Assembly: GCA_947629285.1 (NCBI GenBank) | Contig: CANRDA010000003.1 | Coordinates: forward strand, 1 to 25,914 | Direction of reading: 5' to 3' | From: an uncultured Bacilli bacterium | GTDB taxonomy: Bacteria; Bacillota_I; Bacilli_A; RF39; UBA660 | DNA length: 25,914 nt | Shown here: positions 7,956 through 16,075 of the stretch, one piece after another | How the letters are laid out: every line of letters begins with the position of its first letter | Position numbering within the stretch: position 1 is the stretch's first letter | Position numbers and translations under genes: made by a program | Notes under the pieces: model-generated | Database searches by the model: none | Told to the model about the DNA's origin: nothing | What the model saw: the letters and a program-made list of their open reading frames with translations, nothing else

Positions 7956-7984
7956 ATTCTATCACTTAATACTCTTATTGTCAA
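7956..7984 (-). promoter_or_regulatory. Strong sigma-A promoter of the lipoprotein pair
   Basis: Minus strand TTGACA, 17-base spacer, TAGAAT. The -35 box overlaps the TGA stop codon of the P-type ATPase gene. Confidence 0.8.
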
Positions 7985-10572
7985 ACTCCGGTATTTAATC
8001 CCTTTTTCTTTAAAATTATCTTTCTTATTCCATCAAAAGGTATTACTGTAAGAGCAAATAAAATCATTATTTCAAATTCAAATAGGGAAAGTCCAGTAGT
8101 TCTAAATACAGTTCCTCCATAGTATATTAAAATTATTTGTACTACAACTATAAATCCTATTATAAATATAAACATCTTATTCTTAAGTATATTACCTAGT
8201 AAGTTTAATCTATTAGTTCTAGCATTAAAACTATTAAATATATCTATAAATATAAATAGGCCAAAAAATGCTGTATAAAGATATGCTTCACTTCTATATA
8301 GATTTCTAACAAAATCTAGTTTTAAAAATAGTATACATAAAAGTGATGAATAAAGTCCAGTAAAAAGTATTTGATTGATCATATATTTATTTATTATAGA
8401 CTCATCCTTTTTCTTAGGTAATTCATTCATATACTCTTTTAATGGAGGCTCAAATGAGAATGCAAGTCCAGCAAGAGTATCCATAACCATATTTATCCAA
8501 AGCATCTGTATTACCGTAATAGGCATTTCTATATTTATAAATGGACCGACTATTGAAAGAGTTAAAGCACATAAATTAATAGTTAACTGAAGTATTATAA
8601 ACTTTCTTATACTTTTAAATATAGTTCTTCCAAAAAGTATTGCTTTAGATATAGATATAAAGTTATCATCAAGTATTACTATATCACTAGCTTCTTTTGC
8701 AACCTCACAACCACTTCCCATACTAAATCCTACATCGGCTTTTTTAAGAGCAGGCGCGTCATTCACACCATCTCCAGTCATACCTACTACTAAATCCATC
8801 TCCTGTGATATTCTAACTAATCTACTTTTATCTGTTGGAAGACTTCTAGCAACTACTGATATATTTAAAAGTTTACTTTTAAGTTCTTCATCAGATAGTT
8901 TATTTAACTCTTCACTAGTTAATACTAAATCTCCTTCTTTATATATTCCAACCTCACTTGCAATAGATTTAGCAGTATCTTTGTTATCTCCTGTAATCAT
9001 AATAGTTTTAATATGTGCGTTGGATACCATTTTAACACCTTCTATTGCCTCAGGTCTAACATCATCTTTAATAAGTATTATACCTACTAAAGTTAAATTA
9101 TATAAATTGCTTATATTTCTATTTTTAGATGTAGCAAGTAAAAGTACTCTTATTCCATTTTTAGTATTATCTTTAATTAGATTTTCTAATCTAATTAAAT
9201 TAGTTATCTTTTTTATATTGCCGGATGTATCATAATAGTTAGTACAGTTTTTTAACAACACTTCAGGCGCACCTTTTATTAGATTAATATCTCCTACTCT
9301 AGTTATAGAGTACTTATTTTTACTATCAAAAGGAATTATTTCATCTCTTTTTATTCTTTTATTATCGTTTTTAAAGTATGAAAGTATTGCTCTATCAGTA
9401 ATATTTCCACCTATTACTTTATCGTCTGAATAACTACTTGCATTATTCCCTATACATGATAGTTTAACAATATCATAGTATTTTTTATTTTTCTCTAGTG
9501 ATTTTTCATCCTTATACTCTTTAAAATCTCCACTTATTATACTTTTTACTTCGAGTTTTCCTTTAGTTAAAGTACCTGTTTTATCAGTAAAAAGTATATT
9601 TATATTACCAGATGTTTCTATACCTACTAACTTTCTTACAAGTACATTACTTTTAAGCATTCTTTTCATATTAGATGAAAGTACTAAAGTAATCATCATA
9701 GGTAGACCTTCCGGAACTGCGACTATAATTATAGTAACACATAAAGTAAATGCGTATAGTATATGCCCTGTTATTAATGGAAAGTTAGTTACCATCTCTT
9801 TTATTAATTCTAAATTAAAATTATTATTTATAACTATAACTTTAAATAGATATGAGAAAAATACTAAAAGTGCTCCTACATATCCTATTTTGCTTATGAA
9901 TTTAGCAAGTTCTCTAAGTCTTAATTTAAGTGGAGTTTCTGGTTGTTTTTCTTGAAGTTCTAAGGCTATTTTACCATAGAAAGTATTTTCTCCAACAGCA
10001 GTTACTTTCATCAAAGCAGTATTAGAATATACTACACTTCCTTTAAAGACTCTATTTTTATCACTTATAAGTTTTTCATTTATCATAGATTCTTTATATG
10101 CTTCTTTAGTTTCCCCGTTTAAACTAGATTCATCCACGCTCACTTTTCCTTTTACAATTAATCCATCAGCAGGTATCTTATCACCTGTTTCTAAACTAAC
10201 AATATCTCCAACTACTATATCACTTACAGGTATTTCACACTTTTTACCATTTCTTATTACTTTTGAATATGTCCTAGAAACTTCCTCCTGCAATTTTTCA
10301 AATGCCTGTTCACTCCCATATTCTGATATAGTAGATATGAGTGAGGCAAGCATTATAGCAATTACTATTCCTATTGTTTCATACCAATCAAAGTTTTTAA
10401 ACAAGAACACTGTCTTTATTGCAAGAGCAATTAAAAGAATTTTTATTATTGGATCACCTAGAGTACTTACAAGTAGTTTAAAGAAACTATCTTTTTTAGC
10501 CTTTACTAGTTCATTACTACCATATTTTTTTCTATTTTCTTCTACTTCCTTTAAAGTTAGTCCGTTATACAT
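7981..10572 (-). CDS. PMCA-type calcium-transporting P-type ATPase
   Basis: An 863-residue P2-type ATPase exporting a cation, most likely calcium, from the cytoplasm. It carries the phosphorylation motif DKTGTLT (Asp330), an actuator loop NGET in place of the usual TGES, the M4 ion-binding PEGLPM, MITGDNKDTA and MTGDGVNDAPALKKADVG in the P-domain hinge, and in M6 WINMVMDTLAGLA, which matches the Asn/Asp pair of calcium site II. Site I acidic residues in M5 are not evident, as in plasma-membrane-type pumps with one ion site. About ten membrane segments are visible. The start at 10572 is preceded by GGAGGG. It is monocistronic, between the double hairpin after the pilin gene and the lipoprotein promoter. 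Manganese or another divalent cation is an alternative substrate. Confidence 0.92.
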   Translation of the reverse strand: MYNGLTLKEVEENRKKYGSNELVKAKKDSFFKLLVSTLGDPIIKILLIALAIKTVFLFKNFDWYETIGIVIAIMLASLISTISEYGSEQAFEKLQEEVSRTYSKVIRNGKKCEIPVSDIVVGDIVSLETGDKIPADGLIVKGKVSVDESSLNGETKEAYKESMINEKLISDKNRVFKGSVVYSNTALMKVTAVGENTFYGKIALELQEKQPETPLKLRLRELAKFISKIGYVGALLVFFSYLFKVIVINNNFNLELIKEMVTNFPLITGHILYAFTLCVTIIIVAVPEGLPMMITLVLSSNMKRMLKSNVLVRKLVGIETSGNINILFTDKTGTLTKGKLEVKSIISGDFKEYKDEKSLEKNKKYYDIVKLSCIGNNASSYSDDKVIGGNITDRAILSYFKNDNKRIKRDEIIPFDSKNKYSITRVGDINLIKGAPEVLLKNCTNYYDTSGNIKKITNLIRLENLIKDNTKNGIRVLLLATSKNRNISNLYNLTLVGIILIKDDVRPEAIEGVKMVSNAHIKTIMITGDNKDTAKSIASEVGIYKEGDLVLTSEELNKLSDEELKSKLLNISVVARSLPTDKSRLVRISQEMDLVVGMTGDGVNDAPALKKADVGFSMGSGCEVAKEASDIVILDDNFISISKAILFGRTIFKSIRKFIILQLTINLCALTLSIVGPFINIEMPITVIQMLWINMVMDTLAGLAFSFEPPLKEYMNELPKKKDESIINKYMINQILFTGLYSSLLCILFLKLDFVRNLYRSEAYLYTAFFGLFIFIDIFNSFNARTNRLNLLGNILKNKMFIFIIGFIVVVQIILIYYGGTVFRTTGLSLFEFEIMILFALTVIPFDGIRKIILKKKGLNTGV

Positions 10573-10615
10573 ATACCCTCCATAGTAAAATATATGGACA
10601 AACTTTAAATTTATG

Positions 10616-10662
10616 AAAAAAAATCATAGTGGGCACCCCTTTAGGTATCCCTACTATGATTT
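10616..10662 (-). terminator. Strong terminator downstream of the prepilin gene
   Basis: Arms 10621-10633 and 10649-10662 (ATCATAGT/ACTATGAT core plus GGG/CCC), with further pairing toward the loop. On the minus strand it is followed by eight T residues. It ends the prepilin transcript just before the ATPase gene. Confidence 0.8.
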
Positions 10663-10672
10663 ATCATATAAC

Positions 10673-10711
10673 TTATAAAATCTAGTATTATTTAAACACT
10701 AGATTTTATAA
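10673..10711. repeat. Perfect 14-base inverted repeat
   Basis: Arms TTATAAAATCTAGT (10673-10686) and ACTAGATTTTATAA (10698-10711) around an 11-base loop, 20 bases after the prepilin stop codon and 10 bases before a second hairpin. It lacks a long T tract, so it is either an auxiliary terminator or a cruciform-forming element. Confidence 0.75.
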
Positions 10712-10731
10712 CAATATCATATTTAATTATC

Positions 10732-11853
10732 CTAGTCAGAAAGGCGAAATGCTGGTGAAACTCCTCCTGAACCAGTAGTAGCACCATAAAAGAGCCAAAT
10801 GCCAGAGGAATTCACGGTCAAGAAAATGTAACCATTATCAGAACGGGCTGTACGAAGCCACCAATTGGAAGCTTTTCCTTGATAGTTCTTAATAGCAGAA
10901 TCACCACTATCAACTATTACTCCTTGCGCTTCGTAATAATCTAACTGTCTTGTATTGCTGTACGCTGTATCAAAATTACTAACATTATCATATAAGCTCG
11001 TCGAAGTACTATCTTTCCATACTTCATGTGCTGATAATAAGTATAATTTATCATTTGATATAAAGTTATCACTATCATTTTGACCATGTCCTGATATTGC
11101 TTTTGTTTCTATTATGGCTGTTTGTAATTCAATTGGCAATGCATTAAATATAGTATCATTTATATATGTTCTCATTTCGCTTGTTGGATATCCACCTTCA
11201 TTTGTCATAGTTGAATTTGATTTTTTCATTGCTACTATATCTTTAAACTCTATTACAAATCCACATGCTGTTTGTGAAAAATCTGCACTTTTACACTCAG
11301 ATGGTGTTGAAGTGTTCGCTACTCTTACTGTATATGTACCTGCAACTTCTCCTGTTAATTCTATTGTCTTTTCATCTCCTACATTATAAGCAGCTATATT
11401 ACCAGCCTGTACATTCGCTATTATTGTTGACCAATCATCTTCTGCAAATGTTTTTGGAGTTGGTGGGACAGCAGGTTCATCATCAGTATCTCCACTATCA
11501 TCACTACTAGTACAATAACCTACAGTTTCTTTTGTTATTTTTCCTTTTTCATCAAAGGTTATTTCTCCACTACACGGCTTTGTTCCATTTATATCTATTA
11601 GTAGGTTTTCTTCTCCACATAATAGATTTCCATCTTTTTGTACTGTACATTCTGTCGGATTAAACTCTTCTGTTAAGTTCTTTCTTGCTATTGCTTGTTT
11701 TACTGCATCTAAGTATAACTCTTTACTCCTTTTATCACTTTCACTTTTTGCACTACTTATTATATTTAATATAATGGGTGTAGCTATTAATGCTATTATT
11801 GCTAGTATTACTATTACCGCTAATAATTCTATAAGCGTAAAACCTTTCTTCAT
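10732..11853 (-). CDS. Prepilin-like protein with C-terminal DUF6273 domain
   Basis: A 373-residue protein with a textbook class III (type IV pilin) signal: KKG then FTLIELLAVI, with Glu at mature position 5 and a hydrophobic helix to about residue 33. A short pilin body (to about 115, three Cys) is followed by a Ser/Asp/Pro linker and a C-terminal domain from about residue 140. That domain ends in SNWWLRTARS and GGVSPAFRL, the hallmarks of DUF6273, a fold related to formylglycine-generating-enzyme and C-type lectin-like domains. The start at 11853 has AAGGAGG. The last ~47 codons differ sharply in base composition and codon use from the rest. No pilus assembly ATPase, peptidase or other pilin lies nearby, so assembly must be encoded elsewhere. 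A surface adhesin or ligand-binding tip is inferred. Confidence 0.88.
   Translation of the reverse strand: MKKGFTLIELLAVIVILAIIALIATPIILNIISSAKSESDKRSKELYLDAVKQAIARKNLTEEFNPTECTVQKDGNLLCGEENLLIDINGTKPCSGEITFDEKGKITKETVGYCTSSDDSGDTDDEPAVPPTPKTFAEDDWSTIIANVQAGNIAAYNVGDEKTIELTGEVAGTYTVRVANTSTPSECKSADFSQTACGFVIEFKDIVAMKKSNSTMTNEGGYPTSEMRTYINDTIFNALPIELQTAIIETKAISGHGQNDSDNFISNDKLYLLSAHEVWKDSTSTSLYDNVSNFDTAYSNTRQLDYYEAQGVIVDSGDSAIKNYQGKASNWWLRTARSDNGYIFLTVNSSGIWLFYGATTGSGGVSPAFRLSD
10735..10875 (-). other. Candidate variable region at the 3' end of the prepilin gene
   Basis: This segment encodes the last ~47 residues. By hand count it is about 45% G+C, against roughly 30% for neighbouring sequence. 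All three Arg codons here are CGT/CGT/CGC, while the five earlier Arg codons of the gene are AGA/AGG. About ten codons end in C (GCC, TAC, TTC, ACC, TCC twice, GGC, CTC, CGC, GAC). That is the pattern left when AAC codons of a template repeat are adenine-mutagenised by a diversity-generating retroelement. No reverse transcriptase or template repeat is in the window. Confidence 0.4.
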
Positions 11854-12002
11854 ATAAATCCTCCTTATTGTTCTACTATTTTATTTTATCATACAACTTC
11901 AACTACGTCAGCAAGAAACATATGTTCACTGTATTCTCAACGATTTTCTAAAAATATTACTTTTGCGCGTGTTAAAAGTCGTTTAAATTTTTTATATACA
12001 TA

Positions 12003-12024
12003 AAAGACACATTACTGTGCCTTT
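12003..12024 (-). terminator. Terminator overlapping the glucosaminidase stop codon
   Basis: Nine-base arms AAAGACACA (12003-12011) and TGTGCCTTT (12016-12024), one G:U pair, 4-base loop that contains the stop codon. Minus-strand reading continues into CTTTTATG. Confidence 0.55.
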
Positions 12025-12650
12025 ATTATTTCAATGTACTTATTTACATTTCTTGACCAATTAGGGTCTTCTGCATATTTAGGATTAATCTCCTCTGGAG
12101 TAGTTAATCCATAACTAATATAATTTTTATACAAATTATCTACAAATGCTTTTATTCCTTCATCAAGTGAATTAAAGTATCCATAAGCTCCACAACCTTG
12201 TCCCTTTTGTCCACCTACATTGTTACACTCACGGACAAGATAACTACATTCCCATTTACAACCTGTTTCATGTAATATTATAGCAGCAGCCATATATGGA
12301 TTTACACCTTTTTCTAAAGAATATGATGCGATTAAATATCCTTTTCCACTTATAGTAGAATTTAATTGATTTTCAATAGACTTTGATATTTCATCTAATG
12401 TTTTGCCCTCATAGACAACAGGTTCAACTATATCTTCAACTTCTTCTACTACATCTTCTTTTATTTCTTCATCTTCCTTAGAAAATAATCCTACTAATTT
12501 TTTATCAATTTGTATATAGTTAGCAGTTGAGCCATATTCTCTAGTTGTCTTATACTCACTAACACTTACATTTAAATATATTAAATATGCATTTAATACA
12601 ACAACCATAGAAAGTAATATTCCTTCTAAGGTTTTCAGTTTTGCTTTCAC
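12012..12650 (-). CDS. Membrane-anchored glucosaminidase-type wall hydrolase
   Basis: A 212-residue protein with an N-terminal membrane segment (LEGILLSMVVVLNAYLIYL), an acidic linker (DEEIKEDVVEEVEDIVEP) and a C-terminal glucosaminidase domain (PF01832 type, lysozyme-like fold). AAIILHETGC supplies the likely catalytic Glu, and NNVGGQKGQGCGAYGYFNSLDEGIKAFVDNL matches the family's NN.x.G.KG and F.S..E....... pattern. It would cut peptidoglycan glycan strands from outside the membrane. Start: a GTG at 12650 with AGAGGTG upstream fits better than the ATG at 12701, which lies inside the promoter. Four Cys in the domain suggest disulphides. Monocistronic with its own promoter and terminator. Confidence 0.85.
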   Translation of the reverse strand: MKAKLKTLEGILLSMVVVLNAYLIYLNVSVSEYKTTREYGSTANYIQIDKKLVGLFSKEDEEIKEDVVEEVEDIVEPVVYEGKTLDEISKSIENQLNSTISGKGYLIASYSLEKGVNPYMAAAIILHETGCKWECSYLVRECNNVGGQKGQGCGAYGYFNSLDEGIKAFVDNLYKNYISYGLTTPEEINPKYAEDPNWSRNVNKYIEIIKAQ

Positions 12651-12684
12651 ATTAACACCTCTTCTTTTTCGGAAAAGCACAACT

Positions 12685-12714
12685 ATCATATCATAAATCA
12701 AACCTAAATGTCAA
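12685..12714 (-). promoter_or_regulatory. Promoter of the glucosaminidase gene
   Basis: Minus strand TTGACA, 18 bases, TATGAT, with TGA directly before the -10 (extended -10). Confidence 0.75.
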
Positions 12715-12792
12715 ATTGAAGCACTATTCAACAATATATTATTTTTCATAACAATTAGGTAATATTTATCAAAAATCATTTTATTTTGTTAA

Positions 12793-14322
12793 TTAAATAT
12801 ACTCTATATACTCTTTACTATCTTTTATAAGTTCCTTTACAAAAATAGATGGTTGGTTCTTATCAACTAATAGGTATACATCACTTTTCGTTCGTGTTAA
12901 AGCAACATAAAATAACCTTCTTTCTTCTTCATATGGATAAGTGTCTAAATTATCATTTACAAAATTAAGTATTTTAGAATCTTTTATTTTATTTGGTATT
13001 CCAATAGAACTATCTTTTAAATTAATTATTATTACGCATTCTTCTTCTAAACCTTTAGAAGCATGTATTGTTAAATATCTAATATTTATCCCTTTATATT
13101 CTATGCATTTATCTTTATTTAATTTAAAATATTTTTCAATATCAAAATTATTTCTACCTAATATCAATATATTTTTATGTTTTTGTAAAACTATATCTAA
13201 TAAATCTGCTAAATTGTCACCATACTTTATTTTAATAGGTTTTTCTATTGATTTACTACTTTTAAGTTCTTTGTAAAGTTGTCTTTTATTTTTCATTATA
13301 AACTTACCTGCAGCATTAATTAGCTCTTGACTATTTCTATATGTATTATTTATTTTAAGTACTTTTGTATATCCAAAGTATTTCTTAAAGTTTAAAAACA
13401 TATTTAAATTACAACCGTTAAATCTATAAATAGACTGGTAATCATCGCCTACACACACTATTTTAGCCCCAGTTTTATTTATTATTTCTTTTAAAAATAA
13501 ATATCTTACATACGAAGTATCTTGGTATTCATCTACAATTATATATTTATAATTGTTTATAGGATTATTTTTAACATAAGATGTAGCTATAGTTATCATA
13601 TCATTAAAATCTATAGTATTGCTGCTAATTAATTCATTCTCATACATCATATAAATATCTATAATTATTCTTATTAAATTTTTATCGCCCTTTATTTCTA
13701 AAAAATGAGCTAATGTATAATTATTTGTTTTAAAAAGATTTATAAATGTATTTATTAACCTTTTTAGTAATTCAAGTTCTTTAGATTTTAATATGTATGT
13801 ATATGGGGTATCTACTTTATTTAATAGTTTTTTAATTTTTATTTTTATTTCATTCTCGTACTGTGCTTCAAAGAAATACTCATCTATAATATACCTTAAC
13901 ATATCATCACTAGCTATTTTATATTTTCTGTCTTTTAAAAATTCAAGTGCTAGTTTATGAAAGGTATATACCTTAATATTATAATTATAATTCTTTTTAA
14001 TACTTTTTTCTAAATTTTTTGATGCATCATTAGTAAATGAAATACATAATATTTCATTTTCATTTACTTTTTTTCTTTCTATCAAATATCTTATTTTCCC
14101 TACCATCGTAAGGCTTTTCCCACTTCCAGCACCTGCTACTATTAAATTAGCTTTTTCATCTGTTATAACCGCAATTCTTTGTTCTTTATCTAATGAATAT
14201 CCATTTATATTTGATAATAAATAATCACTTTCTATTAGTTCTTTTTTTATATATCTTTTATTTAGTCTATTAATCTTTAATCTTCCATACTTATTTTTAT
14301 ATGAATTATCTATGTAATTTAT
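12793..14322 (-). CDS. UvrD/Rep-like superfamily 1 helicase, no standard start codon
   Basis: A superfamily 1A 3'-5' DNA helicase. Walker A GAGSGKS, Walker B VDEYQDTS, motif III VGDDYQSIYRFNG, motif V TIHASKGLE and motif VI VALTRTKSDV are all present, preceded by the Q-motif-like SLDKEQRIAVITDE. The conventional ATG at 14106 lies after Walker A, so the true start must be upstream. The frame is open to a stop at 14341-14343, but contains no ATG, GTG, TTG or CTG before Walker A. The best candidate is ATA at 14320-14322, five bases after GGGGTG and about 20 bases after a TATAAT box; ATT at 14272-14274 is an alternative. This gives about 509 residues. Accessory 1B/2B domains are short, so it is smaller than UvrD/PcrA (~720). 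It is likely a repair or recombination helicase. A sequencing error or frameshift at the 5' end is possible. Confidence 0.85.
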   Translation of the reverse strand: MNYIDNSYKNKYGRLKINRLNKRYIKKELIESDYLLSNINGYSLDKEQRIAVITDEKANLIVAGAGSGKSLTMVGKIRYLIERKKVNENEILCISFTNDASKNLEKSIKKNYNYNIKVYTFHKLALEFLKDRKYKIASDDMLRYIIDEYFFEAQYENEIKIKIKKLLNKVDTPYTYILKSKELELLKRLINTFINLFKTNNYTLAHFLEIKGDKNLIRIIIDIYMMYENELISSNTIDFNDMITIATSYVKNNPINNYKYIIVDEYQDTSYVRYLFLKEIINKTGAKIVCVGDDYQSIYRFNGCNLNMFLNFKKYFGYTKVLKINNTYRNSQELINAAGKFIMKNKRQLYKELKSSKSIEKPIKIKYGDNLADLLDIVLQKHKNILILGRNNFDIEKYFKLNKDKCIEYKGINIRYLTIHASKGLEEECVIIINLKDSSIGIPNKIKDSKILNFVNDNLDTYPYEEERRLFYVALTRTKSDVYLLVDKNQPSIFVKELIKDSKEYIEYI

Positions 14323-14339
14323 ACTATCACCCCATATAT

Positions 14340-14345
14340 ATTATA
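14340..14345 (-). promoter_or_regulatory. -10 box of the UvrD-like gene
   Basis: TATAAT on the minus strand; predicted transcription start at about 14333-14335, leaving only ~12 bases before the candidate ATA start. No clear -35 box. Confidence 0.4.
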
Positions 14346-14376
14346 CGAGAAAACTTTTTGATTTCCTTTTTTTTAC

Positions 14377-14407
14377 AAAAAAATTATGCAAATTCATACA
14401 TAATTTT
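14377..14407 (-). terminator. Terminator of the sortase operon
   Basis: Minus strand AAAATTATG, 10-base loop, CATAATTTT, followed by a run of T residues. Confidence 0.7.
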
Positions 14408-14423
14408 CATAAAAGGCATTATA

Positions 14424-14678
14424 TTATTTATTCGTATAATTATAATATTTAAATTCAGATAGTTCTTGAGATACCAAATCTAAATCTTCTAAATATTCAA
14501 AAGAATTATTTAAATACTCTTCGATTACATATATTAATTCGTTTAAAGAAGAATATTTATCTACACTTATGTTATATTTTTCTAATATTTTCTCTTGCTT
14601 AGCTGTTATATAAATATTATTCTTTTTCCTTAAAAAATTATCATTAGTCGCACATAAATCATCATATTTCTCAATCAT
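14424..14678 (-). CDS. Small helical protein in the sortase operon
   Basis: An 84-residue acidic, mostly helical protein that I do not recognise. It begins MIEKYDDLCATND and has no signal or membrane segment, so it is probably cytoplasmic. The start at 14678 is chosen because AAAGGG lies 9 bases upstream; the ATG at 14687 abuts that site. It is the last gene of a set with the membrane protein and the sortase, 18 bases after the former, and is closed by a terminator. Confidence 0.6.
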   Translation of the reverse strand: MIEKYDDLCATNDNFLRKKNNIYITAKQEKILEKYNISVDKYSSLNELIYVIEEYLNNSFEYLEDLDLVSQELSEFKYYNYTNK

Positions 14679-14696
14679 TTTTAACATCCCTTTTAA

Positions 14697-15311
14697 TTAT
14701 ACTTCTTCAAAAATAATTTCAGGCATATCCTGGTATTTTGTATCATACTTTTTTAATTTTACATGAGCAGATATAAGTAAATTAATCAGTAACCACGATG
14801 TAAATACTGCAGTAGTTAATTGAAATAAAACTAACAAATTTGAATTACTATATACATCTAATTGATTTGTTATATTAATATTATTACTAGTTGAAATATC
14901 AATTATTAAAACTAATAGTAAATTTATTACAAGCATGTTTATAAAATTTAATATTTTAAAATTTCTATTACTTTTTTTACTAATCAATGAATATATAAAA
15001 GAAAAATTTGAAAAAAACAAAATTATTATATAAATAGTAATATTTGGAAAATATAATGCCATAAAAATATTATCAAGTAAAATATCCAAAAAATTCATTA
15101 ATACAGAATTGTATATAATCATTAAAAAACCTGCTAAAAAAAGCCATATAGATATAAATATCCATTTATTCACATTTTTATATTTTTTTATACATATTAT
15201 AAAAAATATAAAAACAGCTACCCCAAGCATACAACAAAATAAAAAAAGAGGTGATGATGCAATTAAATTCATTAATATTTCTATTTTTTTTATTAATGAA
15301 AAATCGTTCAT
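14697..15311 (-). CDS. Polytopic membrane protein beside sortase
   Basis: A 204-residue integral membrane protein with five or six hydrophobic segments (for example SPLFLFCCMLGVAVFIFFI, WIFISIWLFLAGFLMIIY, ITIYIIILFFSNFSFIYSL, MLVINLLLVLIIDI and AVFTSWLLINLLISA) and a short charged C-terminal tail. No family was recognised. The gene starts 13 bases after the sortase stop with GAGGTGA upstream, so it is translationally linked to the sortase and may help locate or stabilise it; this is inference from position only. Confidence 0.7.
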   Translation of the reverse strand: MNDFSLIKKIEILMNLIASSPLFLFCCMLGVAVFIFFIICIKKYKNVNKWIFISIWLFLAGFLMIIYNSVLMNFLDILLDNIFMALYFPNITIYIIILFFSNFSFIYSLISKKSNRNFKILNFINMLVINLLLVLIIDISTSNNINITNQLDVYSNSNLLVLFQLTTAVFTSWLLINLLISAHVKLKKYDTKYQDMPEIIFEEV

Positions 15312-15324
15312 ATAATCACCTCTT

Positions 15325-16014
15325 TTAATAACTCTCCTTATTATTTAATTCCAATATATATACAGTTTGCTTAGTATTACTATTTTTAGTACATGTAATA
15401 AGCGTTAACGTCTGTTTATTTGGATTCCTGTAAATAGCCACAGTTCCAGTTTTATCTACTTCGTATATATCAACTACTTTATATTCATACTTTATTTGTT
15501 TGTAATAAATGTATGCGACATCATTCAAAGAAACCTTATACAACTTATTGAAAAAGCAAATAGAACAGTTTCCAGAATGAGATGCCAAAATTAAATTATT
15601 ATTTTCTTCATCAGGGAAAGTTGAACCTTTTATAATAGCAATATTATAATTTATACTATTATATTTAGAATCTATATCAACAAATCCTCTTTTTAAATTT
15701 ATCTTAGGTATTTCTAACATCCCAATGTAATTATACTTTGTCGATGGTTTTGATGGCTCTTCTGGGTTATCACTAGATGGTGAATTATTATTTTGCTCAT
15801 CACTTTCTGTCTCTTCTATTCTTTTTTCTACTTCTTCTTCAGAATTAATGTTACTAGGCTCCTCATTTTCAAAGAAACGTAAATTCATATCTGCATAAGC
15901 CTTTTCTTTTTTTTCGTTAAAAAGTTCCAAAAGTCCTACACTTATTCCAACTAATATGAGTATAAGTCCCAAAAATAATACTGTACTATTGTTTATATGA
16001 AACTTTCTATACAT
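15325..16014 (-). CDS. Sortase family transpeptidase
   Basis: A 229-residue sortase. One N-terminal membrane segment (VLFLGLILILVGISVGLLEL), a Ser/Glu/Pro-rich linker (about 50-93), then the beta-barrel: IGMLEIPKINL, the catalytic His in LILASHSG, and the catalytic Cys in TLTLITCTKN. The usual third residue, an Arg about 8-10 residues after Cys, is replaced by Lys/Gln (NSNTKQTVYIL). Sortases attach LPxTG-type proteins to peptidoglycan or polymerise pili. No LPxTG substrate occurs in the window, so the targets are elsewhere. Its own promoter is at 16035-16063; the membrane protein and small protein follow. Confidence 0.88.
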   Translation of the reverse strand: MYRKFHINNSTVLFLGLILILVGISVGLLELFNEKKEKAYADMNLRFFENEEPSNINSEEEVEKRIEETESDEQNNNSPSSDNPEEPSKPSTKYNYIGMLEIPKINLKRGFVDIDSKYNSINYNIAIIKGSTFPDEENNNLILASHSGNCSICFFNKLYKVSLNDVAYIYYKQIKYEYKVVDIYEVDKTGTVAIYRNPNKQTLTLITCTKNSNTKQTVYILELNNKESY

Positions 16015-16034
16015 ATCTATCTATCCTCGAAAAC

Positions 16035-16063
16035 ATTGTACCACAATAAACAAAATATATCAA
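16035..16063 (-). promoter_or_regulatory. Promoter of the sortase operon
   Basis: Minus strand TTGATA, 17 bases, TACAAT, with TGG directly before the -10. Confidence 0.75.
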
Positions 16064-16075
16064 TTATTTTAAAAA

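Noticed and set aside
14327..14335. ATG at 14333-14335 as the helicase start
   Set aside because: It is out of frame and meets a stop after two codons (ATG GGG TGA).
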